A stretch of DNA of 64,000 bases from Flavobacteriales bacterium (GTDB lineage Bacteria > Bacteroidota > Bacteroidia > Flavobacteriales_F > PHOS-HE28). Below are positions 50,550-59,969 of the stretch, in pieces. The stretch spans positions 1 to 64,000 of the forward strand of contig JADJXF010000012.1 in assembly GCA_016715995.1 (NCBI GenBank), written 5' to 3'. Position numbers and translations under genes: made by a program. Below the pieces are notes generated by a model. It saw only the letters and a list, made by a program, of their open reading frames with translations, did no database searches and had not been told where the DNA came from. Numbering within the stretch: position 1 is the first letter of the stretch; each line of letters starts with the position of its first letter.

Positions 50550-52844
50550 ATGGCCCTCCCTGTCCGCCTGCTTCCGCTGTTGCTGCTAGCCGCAACTCCT
50601 GTCTTGGGTCACGCGCAATGGGACCTCCGCTTCGATCCGAACATACCGGTTGCGCGACAAGGGAATTCCCTGGACCTGGCTTGGTCCGGAGGCCTGAATT
50701 TCCTGCAGGTGAGCGAGGTCGACTTGAACGGGGACGGTCTGAAGGACCTTTTCCTCTTTGATCGGTCTTACATCTCAGGCCACAAGCCAGTGATCCTGCT
50801 GAAGACCAATGCAAATGGCGTCATGGGCTACCGCGTAACACGGGACTATGACCACATTGAGCCGTTCAACACCCTGCACGATTGGGTCCTGCTGCGCGAC
50901 TACAACTGCGATGGCAAGGAGGACATCTTCACCTATTCCTCGGCCGGCTTCTCGGTATTCAAGAATGTGAGCACCGGCGCCGGGCCCGCCTTCGAGCTGC
51001 TCAAGTACCGTGTGAACTCGAACTATGTGTCGCCTTCGGGCGCGGGCAGCATCGCCAATCTGTTCATCTCCCAGGTGGACCTCCCGGGCATCGCCGATGT
51101 GGATGGTGATGGCGACCTCGACATCCTCACCTTCAGCCTGCTGGGTTCGTACATGGAATACCACAAGAACCTTAGCATGGAGCTGTATGGGAACTGCGAC
51201 AGCCTGACCTATGAGGTGCGCAACAAATGCTGGGGCTATTTCGCGGAGAACTTCAGCAACAACTCGGTCACGCTGAACGTGCCCTGCCAATTCAATGTGC
51301 CCAACCCGGAGTTCGGGTTGGAGGGCGCCGAGGCCGGTGCGGAAGGCGCACGCGATAACGAAGACGATCGGGCGCATGCCGGCAGCGCCACTACTATCCT
51401 CGACCTGAACGGCGACGGTGTGATGGAGGTCCTCCTAGGCGACATCTCGTTCAATAATCTGGTGGCACTGTTCAATGGAGGCACTGTAATGAATGCCTTC
51501 ATGACCTCCGAGGACACGCTGTTCCCGAGCTATGACACGAGCGCCGACCTGATTGTTTTCCCGGCGGGCTACCATTTGGATGTTGACCGCGACGGCCGCC
51601 GCGACCTGCTGGTGAGCCCGAATGCCACGTCCTTGTCTCACAATTATGAGGGTCTGTGGTACTACCGGAACCAAGGCACCGATGCCGTGCCGGACTTCAG
51701 CTTGCAGCAACGGAATCTGTTCCAGGACCGGATGATCGAACTGGGGGAGGGCGCCATGCCCGTGGCTTTCGATGAGAACGGCGACGGGCTCATGGACCTC
51801 TTGGTGGCCAACCATGGCTACTTCGCCACGGGCGGCAACTATGTGGGCAAGGTGGCGCTGCTGCGTAACGTAGGAACCGCGACCAACCCGGCCTTCGACC
51901 TGGTGACCGATGATTACCTGAGCCTCTCGACCAGCGGCATCGGCTTAAGCATGTACCCGGCCTTCGGCGATGTGGATGGTGATGGCGACCTGGACATGAT
52001 CATCGGCGACCTGCAAGGGCGCATGCATTTCTACCGCAACATCACCACGGGGCCTGTGGCGCAATTCGAGCTCCAGCAGGCCAACATCACCGATGCCGGT
52101 GGCGCGGTGATCGATGTGGGCCAATTCGCGACGCCGATATTGCACGACCTGGACGACGATGACCTGCTTGACCTGGTTGTGGGCGAGCGCAACGGCAATC
52201 TGAATCACTACCGCAACACCGGCACAGCCAGCGCGCCGCAATGGACACTTGCCTCGGACAACCTCGGCGGCGTGAGCACGGTGGAATGGTGGAACATCAC
52301 TGGGCACACGGTCCCCGCCATCTACGTGAACGCCGGCGGCGAACGTGAGATGGTGTTGGGCTCGGAATCCGGGTCGATCTATCGCTATGGCGATATCGAT
52401 GGCAACCTCGAAGGTGCTTGGACCCGCTTGGACACCGCCTTCCTCGGCATCGACGACGGTGCGCGCACGGGCCTATGCCTGCACGACTTCACCGGCGACG
52501 GGGAACTGGACATGGTGATCGGAAATTTCAGGGGCGGGCTTAGTTTCTGGCGCAGCGATGAGGTGAGCACGGTGGTCGATGCATCTCGGCCATTGCAAAA
52601 CTTCGGGCTCTTCCCGAACCCTGCCTACGAATCGGTGGAACTGGTGCTGGATTCCCCGCCCATTCCTGGCAGCCAGTGGATCTTGCGCAATGCACTGGGA
52701 CAGGTTGTGCGCAGCGAGCGCGCCATCGGCGAGCGCACCAGACTTAGTCTGGATGGCCTACGCGCGGGGTTGTACACGATTCGGCTCGAGGGCGGCACGA
52801 CCACGCGCGCGCAACGCCTCATCGTCACCGCAGTGCAGCGATGA
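50550..52844 (+). CDS. Secreted FG-GAP/VCBS-repeat protein with T9SS type A sorting domain
   Basis: 764 residues. Signal peptide (1-23, GHAQ). Repeated calcium-binding-type loops DxDxDGxxD mark FG-GAP/VCBS propeller blades: VDLNGDGLKDLFLFD, ADVDGDGDLDILTF, LDLNGDGVMEVLLGD, DVDGDGDLDMIIGD and DFTGDGELDMVIGN. The C-terminal 80 residues (LFPNPAYESVELVLD, then ILRNALGQVVRSERA and GLRAGLYTIRLEGG) are a T9SS type A sorting domain, normally cleaved by PorU after outer-membrane passage. Such proteins sit on the surface or are released; the ligand is unknown. The gene is intact. Confidence 0.88.
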   Translation: MALPVRLLPLLLLAATPVLGHAQWDLRFDPNIPVARQGNSLDLAWSGGLNFLQVSEVDLNGDGLKDLFLFDRSYISGHKPVILLKTNANGVMGYRVTRDYDHIEPFNTLHDWVLLRDYNCDGKEDIFTYSSAGFSVFKNVSTGAGPAFELLKYRVNSNYVSPSGAGSIANLFISQVDLPGIADVDGDGDLDILTFSLLGSYMEYHKNLSMELYGNCDSLTYEVRNKCWGYFAENFSNNSVTLNVPCQFNVPNPEFGLEGAEAGAEGARDNEDDRAHAGSATTILDLNGDGVMEVLLGDISFNNLVALFNGGTVMNAFMTSEDTLFPSYDTSADLIVFPAGYHLDVDRDGRRDLLVSPNATSLSHNYEGLWYYRNQGTDAVPDFSLQQRNLFQDRMIELGEGAMPVAFDENGDGLMDLLVANHGYFATGGNYVGKVALLRNVGTATNPAFDLVTDDYLSLSTSGIGLSMYPAFGDVDGDGDLDMIIGDLQGRMHFYRNITTGPVAQFELQQANITDAGGAVIDVGQFATPILHDLDDDDLLDLVVGERNGNLNHYRNTGTASAPQWTLASDNLGGVSTVEWWNITGHTVPAIYVNAGGEREMVLGSESGSIYRYGDIDGNLEGAWTRLDTAFLGIDDGARTGLCLHDFTGDGELDMVIGNFRGGLSFWRSDEVSTVVDASRPLQNFGLFPNPAYESVELVLDSPPIPGSQWILRNALGQVVRSERAIGERTRLSLDGLRAGLYTIRLEGGTTTRAQRLIVTAVQR

Positions 52845-52862
52845 CGAACCGCCAACCGAGGA

Positions 52863-52895
52863 AATGAGCGAGGGCGCCAAAGGCGCCCCCTCATT
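52863..52895. terminator. Terminator between the FG-GAP gene and mdh
   Basis: AATGAG-AGGGCGCC pairs with GGCGCCCC-CTCATT around AAA. It lies between two convergent genes. Confidence 0.75.
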
Positions 52896-52916
52896 CGTTC
52901 CTGACCAACGCCCGGC

Positions 52917-53861
52917 TTACGCCGTCACGTTGCTGTTCATCTTGTCCAGCACATCCATCACCTCCTTCACCGCTTTCGCGCTCGCGTTGCAAAGCTCCAT
53001 CTCCTCCTTGTTCAGCTTCAGCTCGATGATGCGCTCCACGCCGTTACGACCCAAGATTACCGGCGCGCCCATGTAGATGTCCTTGAGGCCGTACTCGCCT
53101 TGCAGCCAAACGCAGCAGGGGAACACCCGCTTCTGGTCGCGCACAATGGCTTCCACCATCTGTGCGGCTGCTGTGCCTGGGGCGTACCAAGCTGAGGTGC
53201 CGAGCAGGTTCACGATCTCGCCGCCGCCCTTCTTGGTACGGTCCACGATCGCATCGAGCTTGTCTTTGGCGATGAGCTCGGTGACAGGGATGCCGCCCAC
53301 GGTGGTATAGCGGGGCAGCGGGACCATGGTATCGCCGTGACCGCCCATGAGCACCGCCTGGATATCCTTGGGACTCACGTTCAATTCGGTGGCCAGGAAC
53401 GCGCGGTAGCGCGCGGTATCGAGGATGCCCGCCATGCCGAAGACCTTGGTGCTGGGCAGCTTGCTATTGACATAGGCGCAGTAGGTCATCACATCGAGCG
53501 GGTTGCTCACCACGATGATGATGGCATTGGGCGAGTGCTTCACCACGTTCTCCGACACACTCTTCACGATGGCGGCGTTGGTGGCGATGAGGTCGTCGCG
53601 GCTCATGCCGGGCTTGCGGGCGATGCCGCTGGTGATTACCACCACATCGCTACCGGCGGTCTTGGCGTAATCGTTCGTGCTGCCCACCAGGCGCGAATCG
53701 AACAGGTTGATGGGCGCGGTCTGCCAGATGTCCAAGGCCTTGCCCTCGGCGAAACCTTCCTTGATGTCGAGCAGCACCACTTCATTGGCGAGCTCCCAGC
53801 GGGCTACGGCATCGGCGCAGGTTGCGCCCACGTTCCCGGCCCCTACCACAGTGACTTTCAT
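52917..53861 (-). CDS. mdh: Malate dehydrogenase (LDH-like type)
   Basis: 314 residues. NAD-binding GAGNVGATCA at 7-16. Substrate Arg82 and Arg88 in ARKPGMSRDDL, where Arg82 marks malate rather than lactate specificity. VVSNPLDVMTY, and catalytic His175 in MGGHGDTMVPL. TCA-cycle enzyme that interconverts malate and oxaloacetate. A TACTTTCG box stands 50 bases upstream of the ATG. The C-terminus ends in a variable NSNVTA tail. Confidence 0.95.
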   Translation of the reverse strand: MKVTVVGAGNVGATCADAVARWELANEVVLLDIKEGFAEGKALDIWQTAPINLFDSRLVGSTNDYAKTAGSDVVVITSGIARKPGMSRDDLIATNAAIVKSVSENVVKHSPNAIIIVVSNPLDVMTYCAYVNSKLPSTKVFGMAGILDTARYRAFLATELNVSPKDIQAVLMGGHGDTMVPLPRYTTVGGIPVTELIAKDKLDAIVDRTKKGGGEIVNLLGTSAWYAPGTAAAQMVEAIVRDQKRVFPCCVWLQGEYGLKDIYMGAPVILGRNGVERIIELKLNKEEMELCNASAKAVKEVMDVLDKMNSNVTA

Positions 53862-53911
53862 CCGTTCTGAGCTGAATTAAGGTGAATGACCGCCAACCGG
53901 GCGACCGGCGG

Positions 53912-53919
53912 CGAAAGTA
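53912..53919 (-). promoter_or_regulatory. Promoter box TACTTTCG for mdh
   Basis: TAnnTTCG box 50 bases before ATG 53861. Confidence 0.5.
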
Positions 53920-54009
53920 GGCGATCGCCTCACCCGTAGGCTGAGGCCTTTCATGCCTCCCTAGGACAGACCGGGGAGGCATCCTTTTCCACATGCTGGC
54001 GTCTAGGCC

Positions 54010-54690
54010 ATGTATATGGCTACCTTGTCGGCACCAAGCACCAGCGCAGTGGTCTCCCCTCAAATGACCGACCGTCCCGCGCCACGTCTCACCCTCTCTT
54101 GGGTGAACACGGACGGCCCACAGCCGGTGTACGACACGCTTGTGGACGGGTGCCTAGCTGGCGAACGGAGGGCGCAGCAGCGGGTTTACGAGCTTTTCTA
54201 TGGGAAGATGATGGCGGTGTGCATGCGCTACACGAAGAACACCGACCAGGCCAAAGACATCCTGCAGGACGGCTTCATCAAGGTCTTCCGGAGCATGGAA
54301 GGCTTCAACAGGGCCGGCTCCTTCGAGGGCTGGATCCGGCGCATCGTCGTCAATACCGCCATCGACTATTTCCGTCGGAGCAAGAATTCCTACCTGCTCC
54401 TGGGCGAAGAGCGGAGCATTGAGGACTTCGGCGACCAGGATGAAGAGGATACGCTGGCCGATGATGCTGGCGACGACCTGCCGGACCTGAAGCCAGCCGA
54501 CGTGATCAATGCCATGCAGAAGCTGACTCCTGCGTACCGCACGGTGTTCAACCTTTACGTCTTCGAGGAGATGACCCATAGGGAGATCGCGGATGTCCTG
54601 GGCATCAATGTGGGCACGAGCAAGAGCAACCTGGCCAAGGCCAAGAACAACCTGAAGAAGCTGCTTCGCAAGGAGCACAAGATCAACTAA
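54010..54690 (+). CDS. ECF-type RNA polymerase sigma factor
   Basis: 226 residues. Region 2 has the ECF signature: YELFYGKMMAVCMRYTKNTD, QAKDILQDGFIKVFRSMEGF and WIRRIVVNTAIDYFRR. Region 4 at the C-terminus has LTPAYRTVFNLYVFEEMTHREI and the helix-turn-helix VLGINVGTSKSNLAKAKNNL. An acidic linker (DFGDQDEEDTLADDAGDD) joins them. ATG 54064 (MTDRPAPRL) may be the real start, since the first 18 residues are not typical. The next gene begins 12 bases after the stop and encodes a membrane protein with an anti-sigma-like N-terminus. Confidence 0.88.
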   Translation: MYMATLSAPSTSAVVSPQMTDRPAPRLTLSWVNTDGPQPVYDTLVDGCLAGERRAQQRVYELFYGKMMAVCMRYTKNTDQAKDILQDGFIKVFRSMEGFNRAGSFEGWIRRIVVNTAIDYFRRSKNSYLLLGEERSIEDFGDQDEEDTLADDAGDDLPDLKPADVINAMQKLTPAYRTVFNLYVFEEMTHREIADVLGINVGTSKSNLAKAKNNLKKLLRKEHKIN

Positions 54691-54702
54691 CCAGGACAAG
54701 TG

Positions 54703-55950
54703 ATGAAGAACGGACCTGACGCCTTCGAGCGCACGTTGCGGGAATCCCTCGATGCTTATGAGGTGCCCTACAACTCGGCGGATTGGAGCCAGTTGGAGCG
54801 CGAGCTCAATAAAGGCACCGGCCTGACGCGGAGCTCTTCCGCCGGGTTGCTGGCGCTCTTGCTCGGTGGCACGCTGGCGTTGGCCACGACGGCCTACTTG
54901 ATGATCAATTCCCCCGAACCAACGGGTAATGGCCGTGCTGTAGCGGTGATGTCAACCCAGCCCGAACAAGCTCAACCACGATACGAGCAACAGGCTCAAC
55001 CCCAAACGCATGTGGTGCCCGACCAGCTCGATGCTGCGAGCACCAAAGCGGCTCCCACAGAGCGTGCGACGAACGACGCTGGCAAGCCCCTCATTCCAGC
55101 CCGAGCGAATGCCTCGGAAGCCCCTGTTGAACCACCCAAGTCCAGCAAACCAGCAACGTCGGAAATCGGCATCCGGCCAAGCATGCTGGAGGGCTGCCCG
55201 GGTAGCCAGATTGTCTTCACCGTGGATAACGCCCCCGATGCCAACGAAGTCAAAGGGGTGCTGTGGAACTTCGGCGATGGCAGCTTCTCTGTGGACCCCA
55301 CACCGACGCACACATTCACCAAGTCCGGGCGCTTTGAAGTCACGCTCTCCTACTCCACTAACAAGGGCAGCCTGATTCAGAAGCCTGTGACCGATGTGAT
55401 TGTCATCCACGAGGTTCCCAAGGCCTCCTTCGTACACCTTTGGATGGGTGGTGACGAGGACAAGGTGCCATACATGCACTTCGAGCCCAAGAGCGCTGGC
55501 GCGGTTTCGTACCTGTGGGACTTCGGTGATGGCAGTACCTCCAGCTTGCGCATCCCCAGCCATGTGTACAAGGCGAAAGGGACCTACCCTGTGAGCCTGG
55601 TGGTCACCAACGCGATTGGCTGTACCGACCGTACGGAGCGGACCGTGACGATTGACGAGGATTACAACCTGATGGCGGCCCCAGCGTTCTCGCCGAACGG
55701 CGATGGGGTGGACGACGACTTCATTCCTGATGCCCTGCCGAAGCTTGGATTGCGGTTCCAGATGCGCGTCCACCACCCGGTGACCGGACAGCTTCTCTAC
55801 GAAACGAACGACCCTAAGCGTCCTTGGAATGGCCGCATTGGCGGGCGCGGAGAACCCTGCCCCAGCGGCAACTACCTGTGGATGGTTGAGATGAAGGATG
55901 GCGACAAGGTCGGTGGCTCTTACACCGGCACAGTGAGCCTGGTTCGGTAG
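54703..55950 (+). CDS. One-pass membrane protein with two PKD domains and a CHU_C-like end; candidate anti-sigma or surface sensor
   Basis: 415 residues from ATG 54703; a GTG lies one codon upstream and AGGA sits about 7 bases before. Residues 1-46 are cytoplasmic by prediction, with AFERTLRESLDAYEVPYNSA and DWSQLERELN, a pattern I associate with membrane proteins encoded beside ECF sigma genes in Bacteroidota. Residues 47-68 form the only membrane helix. A Pro/Gln/Ala-rich linker follows to about 150. Two PKD domains come next (about 153-237 and 238-317; each with a NFGDG or DFGDG core). The end (about 318-415) has SPNGDGVDDDF and GTVSLVR, as in the gliding-associated type B domain (CHU_C), but lacks the usual RWG segment. 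It is the gene next to the ECF sigma. The anti-sigma role is an inference from order and topology. Confidence 0.75.
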   Translation: MKNGPDAFERTLRESLDAYEVPYNSADWSQLERELNKGTGLTRSSSAGLLALLLGGTLALATTAYLMINSPEPTGNGRAVAVMSTQPEQAQPRYEQQAQPQTHVVPDQLDAASTKAAPTERATNDAGKPLIPARANASEAPVEPPKSSKPATSEIGIRPSMLEGCPGSQIVFTVDNAPDANEVKGVLWNFGDGSFSVDPTPTHTFTKSGRFEVTLSYSTNKGSLIQKPVTDVIVIHEVPKASFVHLWMGGDEDKVPYMHFEPKSAGAVSYLWDFGDGSTSSLRIPSHVYKAKGTYPVSLVVTNAIGCTDRTERTVTIDEDYNLMAAPAFSPNGDGVDDDFIPDALPKLGLRFQMRVHHPVTGQLLYETNDPKRPWNGRIGGRGEPCPSGNYLWMVEMKDGDKVGGSYTGTVSLVR

Positions 55951-55972
55951 GTTGAAATCATTGCTGAATCCG

Positions 55973-56004
55973 AGGACCCGGCCAAGTGCCGGGTCCTTAA
56001 TTTT
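55973..56004 (+). terminator. Terminator after the PKD/CHU_C membrane protein
   Basis: AGGACCCGGC/GCCGGGTCCT perfect ten-pair stem, loop CAAGT, then TAATTTT. It separates the sigma operon from the adhesin genes. Confidence 0.85.
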
Positions 56005-56103
56005 GGGACCGGGCAACCTCATGGTGCCGATTGGCATCAATAGCCCATAGGGACCTGATCGACAAGGCCTCGCAGTTCCAGAACCGCTCAACGAATCACG
56101 CGG

Positions 56104-59100
56104 ATGAATCCATATTCCACGCTGCTCTCCAACCGGCTCCGGTGCGCCTTCCTAGCGTTGTTGGCTGTAGGGTATACAGCCCAAGCACAGCAGTTCAGCA
56201 TCACCGCTGGCAGCATCACCACCTGTGCGGGCGTGCTGGAGGATAGCGGCGGGCCTGCTGCCCAATACGGCAACAACGAGAATTTCACGGCGGTGATCTG
56301 CCCGGATAATCCCGGTGACGGCATCTCGCTCAACTGGGCGGTTTTCAACCTGAGTCAAGCGGGACCGAACAATACCTGGGACCGGATCAGAATCTGGGAT
56401 GGTGACAATACCGGCGCCACCTTCCTTGGCGAATACACTGGGACGGGGCTCCAAGGCCTTATCGTGTCGGCCACGACCTTCAATCCGACCGGCTGCCTCA
56501 CGGTCCAGTTCATCTCCAACAACACGGGCACGGGCGATTTCGCTGCAGCCATTACGTGCTTCACGCCGTGCGAGCGACCCACCGCGGTTGCTGTGATGAG
56601 CGAACCCAGCCCGGCGTTGATCTGCGTGGGCGAGGTGGTGAACTTCGATGGAACGGCCTCATACGCGGCAGGCACCTTCACCATCGTCAGCTACGAATGG
56701 GTCTTCGACGATGGCACGACAGCATCCGGCCCAACGGCATCGCATTCCTTCGCGGAACCTGGTGAGTACATCGTTCAGTTGAATTTGATCGATGACAATG
56801 ACTGCGTCAATAGCAACGTAGTGGACCTACAGATCCTAGTGAGCACCACGCCGAGCTTCACAGGCACTATAGAGAGCGTGGAGACCTGCCTAGGAGCAGT
56901 AATAGACCTCTCTGCTGTAGTCGCACCAGTTACTTGGACAGGAATTCCGGAAGCGAACTTCGGTGATGGCGTGTACCTGCCGGATGACGTCGGCACGCCA
57001 TTCTCCAGTGAGATCAACTTCACACAGTTCAGTCCCGGCCAGACGCTTACCAACCCGAATGACCTCCAGAGCATTTGTGTAAGCATGGAGCACAGCTTCA
57101 CGGGCGACCTCGTGCTCTCCGTGACCTGCCCGAATGGCCAGGTGATCATCATGCACCAGCAGGGCGGCGGTGGCACGTACATCGGTGGCGCGAACGACGG
57201 TGATGGCAATTTGAACCCTGTTCCGGGGACGTGCTGGGATTATTGCTGGGCGCCCAATGCAACGCTGGGAACCTTCGCAGACTGTGCCGCGTTCGGACCC
57301 ACGCCGAACGTGATGACGGGTGGCACACCCCCGAACAACGCGCTCATCCCGGGCACATACAGCACCGTGCAGCCATGGAGCAACCTGCAAAACTGTCCGT
57401 TGAACGGCACCTGGACTTTCACCTCGCTTGACCTCTGGGGTGCGGACAACGGCTTCCTCTGCAGCTGGTCGTTGAACTTCAATCCAGCCATCATCCCAGC
57501 CGTCACGCAGTTCACGCCGGACCTGGGCACCTCGACGCTGGATTTCAGCATACTGGAGCGGGCCCTTCCTCACTCTGGACCCCACCAACCCGCTGATCGC
57601 GCAGGCACAACCCACCGGGGCCGGCACCTACAACTATTCCTTCTTCGTTACGGACAATCACGGCTGTACCTACGACACCACCATCACGGTGACCATTGCG
57701 CCGCAGATGGAGATCGATGCTGGACCGGACATCGTCCTGTGCAATGACCCCGAGCCCATGGCAGGAGTCGTGGTGGCCAACGGGCCGCCGACGAACTGCG
57801 TTTGGCTGTTGCAGCTCAACGAAACCTTCGGTGATACCTAGAATGGCGGCGCCACGCTCGCCGTAATCATCGATGGTGTGCAGACCAACTACGCCATTAC
57901 AACAGGTGGCACGCTGCAACAGATTATCCCGTTGAACGTCTCAACTGGACAAACCATTACCCTTCAATACACGGCTGGAACCATTTGGAACGGCGAGAAC
58001 TCTTTCCGATTGACGAATGACATGGGTGTGATTGTGTATCAATCGCCGCAAGGCCCTCCTTCCGGTGTGGCATGGAGCGGCTTGATCGTCTGCGGCGGCG
58101 GCACCTCCCCCATCGCGTGGTCCTGGACTCCTGCCGCTGGCCTCGTCGACGCATCTGATCCGCTCACTGACGTTTTTGTCACCCAGGCCACATGGTACCA
58201 TCTCAGCGCCTACCCCGTTGGTTCGCCGGAGTGCGCGGTGACGGATAGCGTTCTGGTGTCACCGGACCCCAGCATCGACGCCGGCATGGACAACGTGATG
58301 ACGATCTGCGCGAGCGATCCGAACTTCCTGATGACTGATTCACTGAACGGCTCCCCCGATGCTGGCGGTGTATGGACCGCGAGCGGCGGGGCAGTGGTGG
58401 GCAACTCATTCGATCCGACTGTCGGAACCTCGGACGTGTACACCTACACCATTACAAGCGCCGCAGGATGCGTGGCCACCGCGCAGCTAGACATCACGGT
58501 GATCCCTGCCGACGATCCCACGTGTTGCGGCGTGGCGACATGCGGCCCTGCAGCCTATTCGTGCGACCTGACCATCGGCCTGAGCGTTACACCGGGGAAT
58601 ACCGGCGTGGGGCAATGGAGCGGTCCGCCGGGCGCTGTATTCGCGGACATGTTCGCCACGCAGACCACGGTGACCGTGCAGCCCGGAATGGGCGGCGCGC
58701 ACTGGTTCTATTGGATCGAGGATGATGGCGCATTCTGTTACTTGATCGACAGCATGCAGATGACCTTAACAGACACCCTACTGATCAGCTTCGACGTGAC
58801 GGATGCGACCTGCTTCACGTTCTGTGATGGCATTTCGAGCGCCACCGTGACTGGAGGCAATGCGGTCGGCCCCTTCGAGTTCGACTGGTCAACGGGCACG
58901 CATGGCTTCGGCATCACCAGCATCTCCGCGCTCTGCGCAGGCGATTACACGCTGCAGGTGACGGATGACAACGGCTGCATCGGCTTCAACACCTTCAGTG
59001 TCGCGGAGCCGATCCTGCTGGAGATTGATTCATTGGCCAGCCAGCCGGTGACCTGTTCCGGCGACTGTGACGGACAAGTGGAGATCTATGACGCTGAAGC

Positions 59101-59782
59101 GGTCGATTACAGCTACGACGATGGCGCCACATGGGGCGCTCCAAGCGTGCTCGTGGATGCCTGCGAGAACATCTACACCGTCCGAATCATGGATGCTGCC
59201 GGCTGCCAGGGCGTTGGCTCCATCGAGGTGGTCGGACCTCCGCCGGTGGTGGCCGACTTCATCTGGAACCCGATTCCCGCCGATGTGGATGACCCGCGGA
59301 TCTGGTTCGGCAACACCAGCACCGGTGCGCAGACCTATTGGTGGGATATCGCCGGCATGATGACCAGCACGGAGGAAGCGCCCTACTTCCGCTTCTCCGA
59401 GCGCGAGCCCGGGCAGTATGAAGTATGCATGGCCGCATTCAACTATAACCTCTGCGCGGACACCATCTGCAAGATCGTCACCATCGACGACGTGCTCTTC
59501 GTGTACGTGCCGAACTCCTTCACCCCCGATGGCGACGACCTGAACGAGACATGGGGCATGAGCACCAACATCGATGTGATCACCACGTTCCAGCTTCAGG
59601 TTTTCGATCGCTGGGGCCAGGTGGTCTTCGAATCGGAGGAACCTCGCGAATGGTGGACCGGCGCCGCGAACAACAGCGGCTCGATCCTCAAGAGCGACGT
59701 GTACGTGTACCGGATCACCTACGAGATCCAGAACAGCGAGACCCGGAAGGAGATGATGGGGCATGTGACGCTGATCAAGTAA
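56104..59782 (+). CDS. Large secreted CUB/PKD/P-domain protein with T9SS type B (CHU_C) end, frame-broken
   Basis: About 1,225 residues. Signal peptide (1-29, AQAQ). CUB-like domain at about 36-152 (DSGGPAAQYGNNENFTAVIC, IRIWDGDNTGATFLGEYTG). PKD at about 154-250 (SYEWVFDDGTTASGPTA). A proprotein-convertase P-domain-like segment at about 262-465 (ICVSMEHSFTGDLVLSVTC, GTWTFTSLDLWGADNGF). Further beta domains follow, and a CHU_C domain ends the protein (VYVPNSFTPDGDDLNETWG, LQVFDRWGQVVFESEE, GHVTLIK). It should reach the surface through T9SS and be attached or released by type B sorting. The frame shifts once near 57553. TAG at 57839-57841 interrupts FGDT-NGG, where the paralogue downstream has FGDGWTG (Trp). 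It is the first of two tandem paralogues. Confidence 0.85.
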
Positions 59783-59946
59783 TCGGCCCGTTGTTGAAGA
59801 GTGTTGTCCATCCGGCTTCTGGTGGCGCCGGAAAGGGCAAACCTGATAGGCGGGAAACAGCCTTTCGTGGTCAACAGCCGCAGGTTCGTCCAATACCTCG
59901 GAGGGTCATCGAGCCGTAGACGATGAACGGCTATTTTTCAAGCGGT

Positions 59947-59967
59947 TGAGGCGATACCCACGCCTCA
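59947..59967 (+). promoter_or_regulatory. Hairpin just before the start of the giant repeat protein
   Basis: TGAGGCG pairs with CGCCTCA across loop ATACCCA and ends two bases before ATG 59970. It would cover the ribosome-binding region. The rest of the 187-bp gap (59783-59969) shows no other feature beyond a poor TATTTTTC box. Confidence 0.35.
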
Positions 59968-59969
59968 GC

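Noticed and set aside
57839..57841. Stop codon recoding of TAG
   Set aside because: Only one such site is seen, many other genes end normally, and RF1 is encoded in the window.
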